A stretch of DNA of 64,000 bases from Exiguobacterium flavidum (lineage in GTDB: Bacteria > Bacillota > Bacilli > Exiguobacteriales > Exiguobacteriaceae): assembly GCF_003344535.1 (NCBI RefSeq), contig NZ_QPKS01000007.1:1-64000 (forward strand), given 5' to 3'. Position numbers and translations under genes: made by a program. The notes beneath the pieces were generated by a model that did not search any database, was not told where the DNA came from, and saw only the letters and a program-made list of their open reading frames with translations. Below, piece by piece: positions 43,424 to 51,928 of the stretch (position 1 is the first letter of the stretch; every line of letters starts with the position of its first letter).

Positions 43424-45121
43424 TTAGAAACGGTAAAGGCGTGCTTCGTAAGGGCGAAGCGTCAGCTCCGTACCTTCGTGCCACTCGACGCCGTAGTTGC
43501 TGAGGACGACGTTGTCCGAATGAAGGATGATATCCGTGTCGACGACGGCTTCCGAGTCCTTCAGGTTCGTCACGATCAGGAAGCGTTCCGACCCGAGCGT
43601 CCGCGTGTACGCGTACACCTTCGGATCTTCCGGCAGGATCAGATCGTACTCGCCGTAGATGAGCGTTTCTTCCTGCTTGCGGATCTGGATCATCCGTTTG
43701 TAGAAGTTGAGGATCGAGTCCTCGTCATGCAGCTGGGACTCGACGTTGATCTCGGCGAAGTTCGGATTGACGCCGAACCAAGGCGAAGCTGGCGAGAATC
43801 CACCGTTCGTCTCGCTCGTCCACTGCATCGGTGTGCGCGAGTTGTCGCGCGACGAGTTCCAGATCACTTCCATGATCTCCTCGTGCGTCTTCCCTGACGC
43901 GAGCTGCATGTCGTACATGTTCTTCGTCGCGACGTCGTCGTAGTCCGAGATGTCCGGGAACTGGACGTTCGTCATTCCGATCTCCTGACCCTGGTAGATG
44001 AACGGCGTCCCCTGCATGAAGAAGTACATCATCGCGAGCGACTTCGCGCTCTCCTTCCAGTAGTTCTCCTCGTCACCCCAGAGCGAGACGACGCGGACCT
44101 TGTCGTGGTTCTCGAGGTAGAGCGCGTTCCAGCCCGTCGCCTCGAGTCCCTTTTGCCACTTCGTCAACACTTGCTTGAGCTTGACGACGTCGACGCCCTT
44201 CTCCGCGTCCGCGCGCCAGAGGTCCATGTGCTCGAACTGGAAGACCATGTTCATCTTGCCGTTCTCGCGGCCGACCCAGAGATCCGCCTCTTCCGGCGTC
44301 ACGCCGTTCGCCTCGCCGACCGTCATGATGTCGTATTTCGCGAACGTCTCGTTCTTCAGCTCCTCGAGGTATTCGTGGATGCCGTCGACGTTCATGTGCA
44401 TCTCGAACGACGGGACGTGCGGCATGCCGAGCGGGTTCGGCAGGTCGGCGAACGATTGGTTCTTGTTGATATGGCTGATCGCGTCGATCCGGAAACCGTC
44501 GATGCCGCGGTCGAGCCACCAGTTGATCATCTCGTAGATGGCTTCGCGCATCTCCTTGTTCTGCCAGTTGAGGTCGGGTTGGCGGCGCGAGAAGACGTGG
44601 AGGAAGTATTGCTCCGTCTTTTCGTCATACTCCCAGGCCGATCCGCCGAAGATGCTCTCCCAGTTGTTCGGCTCGCGTCCTTCGATCGCATCCTTCCAGA
44701 TGTACCAGTCGCGTTTCGGATTGTCTTTCGACGAACGGGATTCGATGAACCACGGATGCTCGTCCGACGTGTGGTTGACGACGAGGTCGAGCAGGATCTT
44801 GATGTCGCGCTTCTTCGCTTCTGACATCAACGTGTTGAAGTCCTCCATCGTACCGAACTCATCCATGATGTCCTTGTAGTCGCTGATATCATAGCCGTTA
44901 TCGTCGTTCGGAGACTTGAACATCGGGCAGATCCACAGGACGTCGACGCCGAGGTCCTTCAGGTAGTCGAGTTTCTTCGTGATCCCAGGGATGTCGCCGA
45001 TGCCGTCGCTGTTCGCGTCGAAGAAGCTGCGCGGATAGATCTGGTAAGCTGTCGCTTCCTTCCACCAGGCGCGGACTAGCGTTTTCTCAGCAGTTTGTTG
45101 TTGTGGGATAAGTTGTGTCAT
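43424..45121 (-). CDS. malL: Alpha-glucosidase / oligo-1,6-glucosidase (GH13)
   Basis: A 565-residue family GH13 enzyme of the oligo-1,6-glucosidase/sucrase-isomaltase subgroup. Conserved regions are YQIYPRSF and DLVVNHTSDEHPWF near the start, GFRIDAISHI (nucleophile Asp), the acid Glu in MTVGEAN and YLENHDKVR. Cytosolic hydrolysis of maltose or isomaltose-type sugars follows. The ATG at 45119-45121 is preferred: AGAGGA precedes it and the longer frame starts inside the likely promoter. A LacI-type operator upstream suggests control by a MalR-like repressor. The gene symbol is by type only. Confidence 0.87.
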   Translation of the reverse strand: MTQLIPQQQTAEKTLVRAWWKEATAYQIYPRSFFDANSDGIGDIPGITKKLDYLKDLGVDVLWICPMFKSPNDDNGYDISDYKDIMDEFGTMEDFNTLMSEAKKRDIKILLDLVVNHTSDEHPWFIESRSSKDNPKRDWYIWKDAIEGREPNNWESIFGGSAWEYDEKTEQYFLHVFSRRQPDLNWQNKEMREAIYEMINWWLDRGIDGFRIDAISHINKNQSFADLPNPLGMPHVPSFEMHMNVDGIHEYLEELKNETFAKYDIMTVGEANGVTPEEADLWVGRENGKMNMVFQFEHMDLWRADAEKGVDVVKLKQVLTKWQKGLEATGWNALYLENHDKVRVVSLWGDEENYWKESAKSLAMMYFFMQGTPFIYQGQEIGMTNVQFPDISDYDDVATKNMYDMQLASGKTHEEIMEVIWNSSRDNSRTPMQWTSETNGGFSPASPWFGVNPNFAEINVESQLHDEDSILNFYKRMIQIRKQEETLIYGEYDLILPEDPKVYAYTRTLGSERFLIVTNLKDSEAVVDTDIILHSDNVVLSNYGVEWHEGTELTLRPYEARLYRF

Positions 45122-45204
45122 ATCAGGTAAATCCTCTCTTCCGAGTTGAGTGTAGGTGTTGGTCCGATTAGGCAAAGTCATTATTAGAGTAAGGTTTTTT
45201 ATAA

Positions 45205-45220
45205 GCGCAACCGATTGCGC
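45205..45220. promoter_or_regulatory. LacI-family operator upstream of the glucosidase
   Basis: GCGCAAC-CG-ATTGCGC is symmetric about a central CG (one mismatch), as expected for LacI/GalR-family repressors. On the minus strand its TTGCGC half could act as -35 with CTAATA 17 bases on, so a bound repressor would block transcription. No LacI gene is in the window. Confidence 0.65.
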
Positions 45221-45256
45221 AAATCTTCTAGATTCATCTTATCAAATCACTGTGTA

Positions 45257-45270
45257 ATGTCAACGCTTCC
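45257..45270. promoter_or_regulatory. Candidate CcpA cre site
   Basis: TGTCAACGCTTCCA fits the cre consensus TGWNANCGNTNWCA except at one position. It lies in the 339-base divergent region between the glucosidase and gabD-like genes, where catabolite control of either is plausible. Nothing else was recognised in that gap apart from the LacI operator. Confidence 0.4.
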
Positions 45271-45460
45271 AACCTAAATAGTTATCGTGATATTTCAGCT
45301 TCGAATACATTACATTTACTGAACTATCCTACACCCTTTATCGGTCGTTTTCCAGAGGTTTGTACCATCTTTTTGGCAAAAACGAATCTTTTTTCACGGG
45401 CTCGGGTATACACTTAACAATGTAAAATTTTTCAACTACTTCTAGAGGGGGTCTTCATCT

Positions 45461-46888
45461 ATGGAAGGAAAGTTTTTGATCGGCGGAGAGTGGACGACGA
45501 ACGGTCGCGAGACGGTCGACGTCAAGGATCCCGCGACCGGGGAAGTCGTCGGAAAGATCCCGAAAGGCGCAAAGGAGGACGTCAATGCGGCTGTCGCGGC
45601 GGCGAGGAAGGCGTTCCCTGACTGGTCGAAAAGAAGCGTCTATGAACGTTCCGCCCTGCTCGAGAAGCTGTACGTGCGGATACTCGAGGAGCAGGAGGCA
45701 TTGGCAGAACTGATGACGCGCGAGATGGGGAAGCCGCTCGCCGAGTCGAAGGGAGAGGTCCAGTATGCAGCGAACTTCGTCAAATGGTTCGCCGAGGAAG
45801 GGAAACGGGCCTATGGCCGGATCATCCCGACCCATGACGCGGGCAAACGCCTGCATGTCATCAGGCAACCGGTCGGCGTCGTCGCAGCGATTACGCCATG
45901 GAACTTCCCGGCCGCGATGATCACCCGCAAGCTCGCCCCCGCCCTCGTCGCAGGTTGCACGTTCGTCCTGAAGCCGCCGACCGAGACGCCGCTCACGGCA
46001 CTCCGCCTGCTCGAGCTCTGTCAGGAGGTCGGGATCCCGGACGGCGTCGTCAACGCCGTCACCGGCAGCGGCAAGGAGCTCGGCGAGGTGCTCGCGACGC
46101 ATCCGCACGTCAACAAGATCACCTTCACCGGGTCGACCGGGGTCGGACGGACGCTGATGGCGCAAGGCGCCGAGACAATCAAGTCGATGTCGCTCGAGCT
46201 TGGCGGACATGCCCCGATTCTCGTCTTCGACGACTGTGACCTCGACCTCGCCGTCGCGGAGACGATCAAGTCGAAGTTCCGCAACGGCGGCCAGACGTGC
46301 GTCTGCGGCAACCGGATCTATGTTTCGGACAGTATCTACGACGCGTTCGTCGACAAGTTAGGAAAAGAGACGGCGAAGCTCAAGGTCGGCAACGGCTTCG
46401 ACGAAGCGACGAAAATCGGTCCGATGATCAACGAGGCTGGCTACGAGAAGGTCGATAAGCACGTCACGGACGCGACTTCAGCCGGTGCACGGCTCGTCAC
46501 GGGCGGCAAAGGGACGACGGAAGGCGGTACCTATTTCTATGAACCGACCGTCATCGCGGACGTCTCGCCGGGCATGCTGATCATGAACGAGGAGACGTTC
46601 GGCCCGGTCGCCCCGGTCCAGCGCGTCAGCTCGGACGAGGAGGCCGTCCACTACGCGAACCAGACGCCGTTCGGGCTCGCATCCTACGTCTTCACGCGCG
46701 ATTATGCCCGCGCGATGCACGCGATCGAGAAGCTCGATTACGGCATCGTCGGCTGGAACGATGGATTGCCGTCGGCGGCACAGGCGCCGTTCGGCGGGAT
46801 GAAGCAGTCCGGCGTCGGCCGTGAAGGCGGCATCGAGGGACTTGACGCCTATCTCGAAACAAAATACATCTCTATCGGGGGACTTTAA
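45461..46888 (+). CDS. gabD: NAD(P)-dependent succinate-semialdehyde dehydrogenase-like
   Basis: A 475-residue aldehyde dehydrogenase most like SSADH. Visible features are ITPWNFPAAMI (cofactor and substrate site), FTGSTGVGRTLM, the general base Glu in LELGGHAP (about 250) and the nucleophile Cys in GGQTCVCGNR (about 285), with a second Cys two residues later as found in redox-regulated SSADHs. Succinic semialdehyde is oxidised to succinate. The gene is followed after 2 bases by an acetolactate-synthase-like gene, so they are co-transcribed; see the finding on a 2-oxoglutarate bypass. Confidence 0.87.
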   Translation: MEGKFLIGGEWTTNGRETVDVKDPATGEVVGKIPKGAKEDVNAAVAAARKAFPDWSKRSVYERSALLEKLYVRILEEQEALAELMTREMGKPLAESKGEVQYAANFVKWFAEEGKRAYGRIIPTHDAGKRLHVIRQPVGVVAAITPWNFPAAMITRKLAPALVAGCTFVLKPPTETPLTALRLLELCQEVGIPDGVVNAVTGSGKELGEVLATHPHVNKITFTGSTGVGRTLMAQGAETIKSMSLELGGHAPILVFDDCDLDLAVAETIKSKFRNGGQTCVCGNRIYVSDSIYDAFVDKLGKETAKLKVGNGFDEATKIGPMINEAGYEKVDKHVTDATSAGARLVTGGKGTTEGGTYFYEPTVIADVSPGMLIMNEETFGPVAPVQRVSSDEEAVHYANQTPFGLASYVFTRDYARAMHAIEKLDYGIVGWNDGLPSAAQAPFGGMKQSGVGREGGIEGLDAYLETKYISIGGL

Positions 46889-46890
46889 TC

Positions 46891-48516
46891 ATGAACGCAG
46901 CAGAACTTTTCATCACGTGCCTCGAAGCGGAGGGCGTCGAATACATCTTCGGCGTCCCAGGCGAGGAGAACATCACGCTGCTTGACGCGATCAGCAACTC
47001 ATCGATCGAGTTCATCACGACGCGACACGAGACGAACGCCGCCTTCATGGCGGCGATGGTCGGACGCTTGACCGGACGTCCGGGTGTCTGCCTGTCGACG
47101 CTCGGCCCCGGTGCGACGAACATGATGACCGGCGTCGCGAACGCGACGATGGATCACGCACCGCTCCTCGCGATCACGGGACAAGGCGCGACGTGGCGAC
47201 AGCATAAGGCGTCCCACCAGATGTACGATCTCGTCGACCTGTACCGGCCGATCACGAAGTACAGCACCGAGGTCATCACGGCGGAGACGATCCCTGAAAT
47301 CGTCCGCAAGGCATTTTCCGAGTCGTGTTGCGAGAAGCCGGGCGCTTCCCATATCGCGTTCCCGGAGAACATCGCGTCGCTCGACGTCGGTGACGTCCCG
47401 CCGCTCGCGAACGATACCCTTCCCGGACATCTTCCTGCCGATCCCCACGCCGGCAATCCCGTCCTCGACCTGATCAGGGAGGCGAAGCGACCGGTCGTCA
47501 TCGCCGGATTCGGCGTCGCCCGTGAGGACTGCCACCCTGCCTTCCGCGCCTTCGCGCGTGCCTTGAACGCCCCGGTCGTCGAGACGATGATGGGAAAAGG
47601 TGCCCTTCCGTCACACGACCCGCTCCACGCGTTCGCGATCGGCTTGCCGAACGCCGACTACAACCAGAACATTCTCGACGCGAGCGACTTGATCATCACC
47701 GTCGGCTATGACATCACGGAGCTCCCTCCGTCGAAATGGAACCCTGATCGCAAGCCTGTCATCCACCTCGACACGGTGCGCCATGAGATCGACCAGTACT
47801 ACCCGGTCACGGGAAGTCTCGTCGGCCCGCTGAGGGAGACGCTCGAGACGCTCGCCCATAAAGTACCTGACAGGTCGTGGGACGGCTGGCAGGCGATCAA
47901 GGAGCAGTTGAAGGCGGAAATCGACGCGACCTATTCCGTCGCCCTCCCGCTCCATCCGCAAACGATCGTGACGGCGCTCGAGCAGGCACTTGGTGAGGAC
48001 GGGATGCTGTTCTCGGACGTCGGCGCCCATAAGATTTGGATCGCCCGCCATTTCCGGGCCGTGGCGCCGAACCAGGTGTTCCTGACGAACGGCTTCTCCT
48101 CGATGGGCTACGGATTGTCGAGCGCGGTCGCGGCGAAGCTCATCCATCCCGAAAGACGCGTCATCTGCGCGGTCGGCGACGGCGCTTTCCTGATGAACGG
48201 ACAGGACCTCGAGACGGCGGTTCGGCTGAAGCTGCCGATCGTCGTAGTCGTCTGGCGCGACGGGACGTACGGCCTGATCGAATGGAAGCAGCAGCAGGCG
48301 TATGGGCGTGCCCCTTATATCGGCTTCGACAATCCGGACCTCGTCAAGCTCGCTGAAGCGTTCGGAGCAAAGGGACTGCGGGTCGGCGAACACGGCAGTC
48401 TAAGCGCCTGTCTAGAGGAAGCGCTCAAGTACGGGCAGCCCGTATTGATTGACTGTCCGGTCGATTATCGGGAAAATCTAAAGTTGACAGACCGTTTACG
48501 GACATATGGGGGGTAA
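46891..48516 (+). CDS. ThDP-dependent enzyme, acetolactate synthase-like (possible 2-oxoglutarate decarboxylase)
   Basis: A 541-residue thiamine diphosphate enzyme of the acetolactate synthase family. N-terminal GVEYIFGVPGEEN and Glu47 of RHE (ThDP activation), LSTLGPGATN, and the ThDP/metal motif VGDGAFLMNG...WRDGTYGLI are intact. Length and sequence suit AlsS-like proteins, but there is no alsD or ilv gene nearby. Instead the gene is joined to an SSADH gene by a 2-base gap. In cyanobacteria an enzyme annotated as acetolactate synthase, encoded beside SSADH, is a 2-oxoglutarate decarboxylase. Which substrate applies here cannot be told from sequence alone. Confidence 0.85.
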   Translation: MNAAELFITCLEAEGVEYIFGVPGEENITLLDAISNSSIEFITTRHETNAAFMAAMVGRLTGRPGVCLSTLGPGATNMMTGVANATMDHAPLLAITGQGATWRQHKASHQMYDLVDLYRPITKYSTEVITAETIPEIVRKAFSESCCEKPGASHIAFPENIASLDVGDVPPLANDTLPGHLPADPHAGNPVLDLIREAKRPVVIAGFGVAREDCHPAFRAFARALNAPVVETMMGKGALPSHDPLHAFAIGLPNADYNQNILDASDLIITVGYDITELPPSKWNPDRKPVIHLDTVRHEIDQYYPVTGSLVGPLRETLETLAHKVPDRSWDGWQAIKEQLKAEIDATYSVALPLHPQTIVTALEQALGEDGMLFSDVGAHKIWIARHFRAVAPNQVFLTNGFSSMGYGLSSAVAAKLIHPERRVICAVGDGAFLMNGQDLETAVRLKLPIVVVVWRDGTYGLIEWKQQQAYGRAPYIGFDNPDLVKLAEAFGAKGLRVGEHGSLSACLEEALKYGQPVLIDCPVDYRENLKLTDRLRTYGG

Positions 48517-48520
48517 TCTT

Positions 48521-48847
48521 TTGACACATCTTCGAAAACTACAATCGATCTCAGACTTCGAACAATTCATTGGCGAGCACGATACGTTCGTCATCTGCAA
48601 GCACAGCACGACGTGCCCGATCAGCGCGGCCGGCTTTTCAGCCTATACGAAGTTCGCGGACGCGACCGACGTACCGACGGCCTACCTGCTCGTCCAGGAG
48701 GCGCGGACGCTCTCGAACCACATCGCCGAGAACTACGCCGTGCGTCACGAGTCGCCGCAAGTTATCTATTTCAAGGGCGGAAAACCCGTCTGGAACGCGT
48801 CTCACTATGACATCAATGCGAACGAGCTGACGGCTAACGTCAACTGA
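48521..48847 (+). CDS. ytxJ: Bacilliredoxin-like protein, YtxJ family
   Basis: A 108-residue thioredoxin-fold protein of the YtxJ/DUF2847 family, monothiol bacilliredoxins that reverse S-bacillithiolation. The active-site segment is CKHSTTCPISAAG with the candidate Cys residues. The start is probably the TTG at 48521, 7 bases behind GGGGGG and 5 bases after the previous stop; an ATG at 48506 overlaps the preceding gene and lacks a ribosome site. It is the third gene of the SSADH unit and suggests a bacillithiol-producing organism. Confidence 0.83.
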   Translation: MTHLRKLQSISDFEQFIGEHDTFVICKHSTTCPISAAGFSAYTKFADATDVPTAYLLVQEARTLSNHIAENYAVRHESPQVIYFKGGKPVWNASHYDINANELTANVN

Positions 48848-48851
48848 ATCG

Positions 48852-48890
48852 AACAGGCGCCGGTCCCAATCAAGGGGCCGGCGCCTGTTT
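48852..48890 (+). terminator. Intrinsic terminator of the SSADH-ytxJ operon
   Basis: AACAGGCGCCGG (48852-48863) and CCGGCGCCTGTTT (48878-48890) pair perfectly and contain an inner CCC/GGG pairing. It can also serve the convergent TetR gene. Confidence 0.85.
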
Positions 48891-48902
48891 CATGTCTTGA
48901 TC

Positions 48903-49793
48903 TTACGCGCGGATCGCGCGCTCTTCGTAATAGGATTCGCAAAGCAAAAGCAGCGGTTCGATCTTTCCGGGAGGCACGACGGCCTCGAGGGCCGCGAGCG
49001 TGCTCTCGAGCACATGGCGCCGCGGCTGTTTCGTCTCGAGCAGCTCCTCCTGGATGAAGTCGAGCAGCTCGACCACCTTCTCGCGTTCCGACGAAGCGAC
49101 CGCCTCCTTCTTCAACTCGAAGATGAGCTGGTGCGCCCTTTGACGCGCCGCCTGTCGCGTCCCGCGGCAATTCGGAAGCCACGTGCCGAGAATCGCCGGG
49201 TCGAGCAGCTGATCGCCGGTCGCCTCGACCTCCTCGACCATCTCGACGGCACGGGCCACGCTGTAGCGGATGACAGGCGCGATGTCGGCCTCCATCCCTT
49301 CCGCCATCTGGTGATATTTCATCTGGCTCTGGAGGATGCCGACGAACGAGATCGCCGTGTCGAGCAGGTAGGGCTGCCGGTGCTCGCCGAACAGGTCGAT
49401 GAACCGCTCATAGATCCACTGGACCCAGCGCAGCTGGCCGTTGCGGATGAACTGACGCAGCTCGTCGTCCTGCGACACCATCATTTCCTCGAACAGGGCG
49501 AACAGCTTATTGTGGCGGTTCTCCTTCATCTGAAGCTCGATTTGGCGGATGAACAGCTCGATGTCCGAGGCGTCCTGCCCGGACAGCATGTCGTCGCGCA
49601 GATGTTCCATCTTCTTGTGGGTCATCTTGAAGATCTCGATCAGCAATTCGTTCTTCGACGCGAAATAGTTATAGAAAGTCCCTTTCGCGATGCCGCTGTA
49701 TTCCAGGATGTCCTGAATCGACGTCGCCTGGAATCCCTGTTCGATGAAGAGGCGGTGGGCGATCGTCAAGACGGCTTGTTTACGCTGGTTCAT
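48903..49793 (-). CDS. TetR family regulator (long form), probable repressor of the DHA2 exporter
   Basis: A 296-residue TetR/AcrR protein. The HTH at about 25-45 (TSIQDILEYSGIAKGTFYNYF) is canonical. The ligand domain is about 90 residues longer than usual and ends in a helical region (about 230-296). It is divergent from a DHA2 multidrug exporter with a 17-base palindrome (49812-49828) between them, a layout like B. subtilis lmrA-lmrB. Drug binding is expected to release the repressor. Confidence 0.85.
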   Translation of the reverse strand: MNQRKQAVLTIAHRLFIEQGFQATSIQDILEYSGIAKGTFYNYFASKNELLIEIFKMTHKKMEHLRDDMLSGQDASDIELFIRQIELQMKENRHNKLFALFEEMMVSQDDELRQFIRNGQLRWVQWIYERFIDLFGEHRQPYLLDTAISFVGILQSQMKYHQMAEGMEADIAPVIRYSVARAVEMVEEVEATGDQLLDPAILGTWLPNCRGTRQAARQRAHQLIFELKKEAVASSEREKVVELLDFIQEELLETKQPRRHVLESTLAALEAVVPPGKIEPLLLLCESYYEERAIRA

Positions 49794-49811
49794 ATACGTT
49801 GCTCCTTAAAA

Positions 49812-49828
49812 TTGGACTGTCGGTCTAA
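49812..49828. promoter_or_regulatory. LmrA-like TetR operator
   Basis: TTGGAC-TGTCG-GTCTAA is an inverted repeat with one mismatch, located just upstream of the TetR gene. It resembles the LmrA/YxaF box of B. subtilis (TAGACC...GGTCTA type). Confidence 0.55.
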
Positions 49829-49976
49829 AAATCATCTTAGCGGAAACGTTCTCACAAAACAAGTTAATAGAATTAGTAATTAATAATTGCAATCGTCCTT
49901 CCAAGAGCGTAATATAAATCCCAGATGAAATCGAAGTATAGAAAAATGAACCAGCAGTTCACAAGGAGGAAACACC

Positions 49977-51515
49977 ATGCAACATTCCAATAAGGAGCAG
50001 CGTGCGCCGTACGGCATACTAGCGGTCTTGATGATCGGTGCCTTCATCGCATTCCTGAACAATACGCTTCTCAACATCGCCCTGCCGTCGATCATGAAGG
50101 ACCTCGACGTCGACGCATCGACCGTGCAGTGGCTTTCGACCGGCTTCATGCTCGTCAACGGAGTGCTGATCCCGACGACGGCATTCCTGATCCAGAAATA
50201 CTCTGTCCGCCGCCTGTTCATCCTCGCGATGACATTGTTCTCACTCGGTACGATTCTCGCCGGGTTCGCCCATACGTTCCCCGTCCTGCTCGCAGGGCGG
50301 ATGATCCAAGCCTCGGGCTCGGCCGTCATGATGCCGCTCCTCATGAACGTCATGCTCGTCAGCTTCCCGGTCGAGAAACGCGGTACGGCGATGGGCTTCT
50401 TCGGACTCATCATGATGGGTGCCCCGGCAATCGGTCCTACCCTCTCCGGGTATATCATCGAACACTATGATTGGCGGATGCTCTTCCACGTCATCACGCC
50501 GATCTCGATCGCCGTCCTGATCGCAGGGATGGTCATGCTCAAGGACAAGAAGGAACCAAGCAACGCCCGTCTCGACTTCCTTTCCGTCATCCTGTCATCA
50601 CTCGGATTCGGCGGATTGCTGTACGGCTTCAGCTCGGCCGGCTCGAAAGGCTGGGACAGCCCGTACGTCTACGGCACGCTGATCATCGGTGTGATCGCAG
50701 TGGCCGCCTTCATCATCCGGCAGCTCAAGATGGAAAAGCCGATGCTCAACTTCCATATCTACCGTTATCCGATGTTCGCCCTGTCGTCTGCCATCTCGAT
50801 GGTCGTGACGATGGCGATGTTCTCCGGGATGCTGTTGCTTCCGATCTACGTCCAGACGATTCGCGGCATCTCGCCGCTCGACGCAGGACTAATGCTGTTG
50901 CCGGGAGCGATCCTGATGGCCGTCATGTCACCGATCAACGGCAAGCTGTTCGATAAAATCGGCGGCAAGGCACTTGCCCTTACAGGTCTCGCCATCACAG
51001 TCATCACGAGCTACTATTTCAGCCAGCTCGAGCTCGACACGACTTACACACACCTCATCTGGCTCTACTCGCTCCGCATGTTCGGGATGTCGATGGTCAT
51101 GATGCCGGTCTCGACGAATGGGCTCAACCAGCTTCCTAGCCGCTACTACCCGCATGGCACGGCGATGAACAACACGATGCAGCAAGTATCCGGCGCAATC
51201 GGGACGGCGTTGCTCGTGACGATCATGTCGAACCATACGGAGACGCGCGCGAAGGAACTCGCGGCTGACGCGATGTCGACAGCTGCGGCAAGCGGTGCAG
51301 CACAGCCGACGGCGGAAGCAGCGGCACAGATGAAGCAGCAGATCATGATGCAGGCGATGGTCGACGGCATCAACTACGCCTTCTTCATCTCCGTCTTCAT
51401 CGCAGGTCTCGCGTTCGTCCTCGCCCTCTTCATCAAGCGGGCGACACAAGCAGAGGACATCATCTCGCGCACACCGGCCGAGAAGACGGTCGAACGCCAA
51501 GTCGTCAACGAATGA
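49977..51515 (+). CDS. DHA2 family MFS drug exporter (EmrB/LmrB-like)
   Basis: A 512-residue protein with 14 predicted membrane helices, typical of drug:H+ antiporter family 2. Motif FIAFLNNTLLNIALPSI (motif D1-like) is in helix 1 and WLSTGFMLVNGVLIPTTAFL follows; G-R-x-x-Q-A-S-G-S motifs lie in the loop after helix 4. AAGGAGGAAA precedes its ATG. It is controlled by the divergent TetR regulator. Substrates are unknown; LmrB of Bacillus exports lincomycin and puromycin. Confidence 0.9.
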   Translation: MQHSNKEQRAPYGILAVLMIGAFIAFLNNTLLNIALPSIMKDLDVDASTVQWLSTGFMLVNGVLIPTTAFLIQKYSVRRLFILAMTLFSLGTILAGFAHTFPVLLAGRMIQASGSAVMMPLLMNVMLVSFPVEKRGTAMGFFGLIMMGAPAIGPTLSGYIIEHYDWRMLFHVITPISIAVLIAGMVMLKDKKEPSNARLDFLSVILSSLGFGGLLYGFSSAGSKGWDSPYVYGTLIIGVIAVAAFIIRQLKMEKPMLNFHIYRYPMFALSSAISMVVTMAMFSGMLLLPIYVQTIRGISPLDAGLMLLPGAILMAVMSPINGKLFDKIGGKALALTGLAITVITSYYFSQLELDTTYTHLIWLYSLRMFGMSMVMMPVSTNGLNQLPSRYYPHGTAMNNTMQQVSGAIGTALLVTIMSNHTETRAKELAADAMSTAAASGAAQPTAEAAAQMKQQIMMQAMVDGINYAFFISVFIAGLAFVLALFIKRATQAEDIISRTPAEKTVERQVVNE

Positions 51516-51519
51516 TTTT

Positions 51520-51550
51520 AATCTCTGCCCTTTGCGGCAGAGATTTTTTT
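51520..51550 (+). terminator. Intrinsic terminator of the exporter gene
   Basis: ATCTCTGCC (51521-51529) and GGCAGAGAT (51536-51544) pair perfectly and seven Ts follow. Confidence 0.9.
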
Positions 51551-51570
51551 CTTCAGATTCAATATACTTG

Positions 51571-51587
51571 TACCCCCTACCCCTATA
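51571..51587. promoter_or_regulatory. Candidate CsoR operator and promoter
   Basis: TACCCCCTACCCCTATA contains the G/C-tract with TA steps found in CsoR operators (TACCCC...GGGGTA type), here as two tandem half-sites. A TATGAT/TATAGT overlaps its 3' end as -10. It lies 31 bases before csoR, so CsoR would repress its own operon without copper. Confidence 0.55.
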
Positions 51588-51617
51588 TGATATAGTGGTC
51601 TCAAAGAGGTGATCCTG

Positions 51618-51917
51618 ATGGAAAAACACGAACATGCCCTCGTCCCGCGAACGGGAGAGGAGCAGGAAGCAATGCTGAAACGCTTGAAACGGATTGAAGG
51701 ACAGGTCCGCGGCATCCAGAACATGATCAGCGAGGACCGCTATTGTATCGATATCCTGACCCAGACCGCCTCGATCCAGGCTGCGCTGCGTCAGGTCGAG
51801 CTCCAGCTGATCGAACGGCACGTCAAGATGTGCCTGCATGACGCCGCGTCGTCAAAAGGCGCGACGGACGACTATGTCGATGAGCTGATGGCGATCATCG
51901 CCCGTCTGAGAAAGTGA
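51618..51917 (+). CDS. csoR: Copper-sensing repressor CsoR
   Basis: A 99-residue CsoR-type all-helical repressor. The Cu(I) ligands Cys-His-Cys are present: Cys in RYCIDIL (about 42), and His and Cys in [10 protein letters not shown] (about 67-71). In the family Cu(I) binding releases the protein from DNA. The ATG at 51618 lies behind AAGAGGTG. It is the first gene of csoR-copA-copZ, with an operator-like G/C tract upstream. Confidence 0.92.
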   Translation: MEKHEHALVPRTGEEQEAMLKRLKRIEGQVRGIQNMISEDRYCIDILTQTASIQAALRQVELQLIERHVKMCLHDAASSKGATDDYVDELMAIIARLRK

Positions 51918-51928
51918 GGAATGAAACC

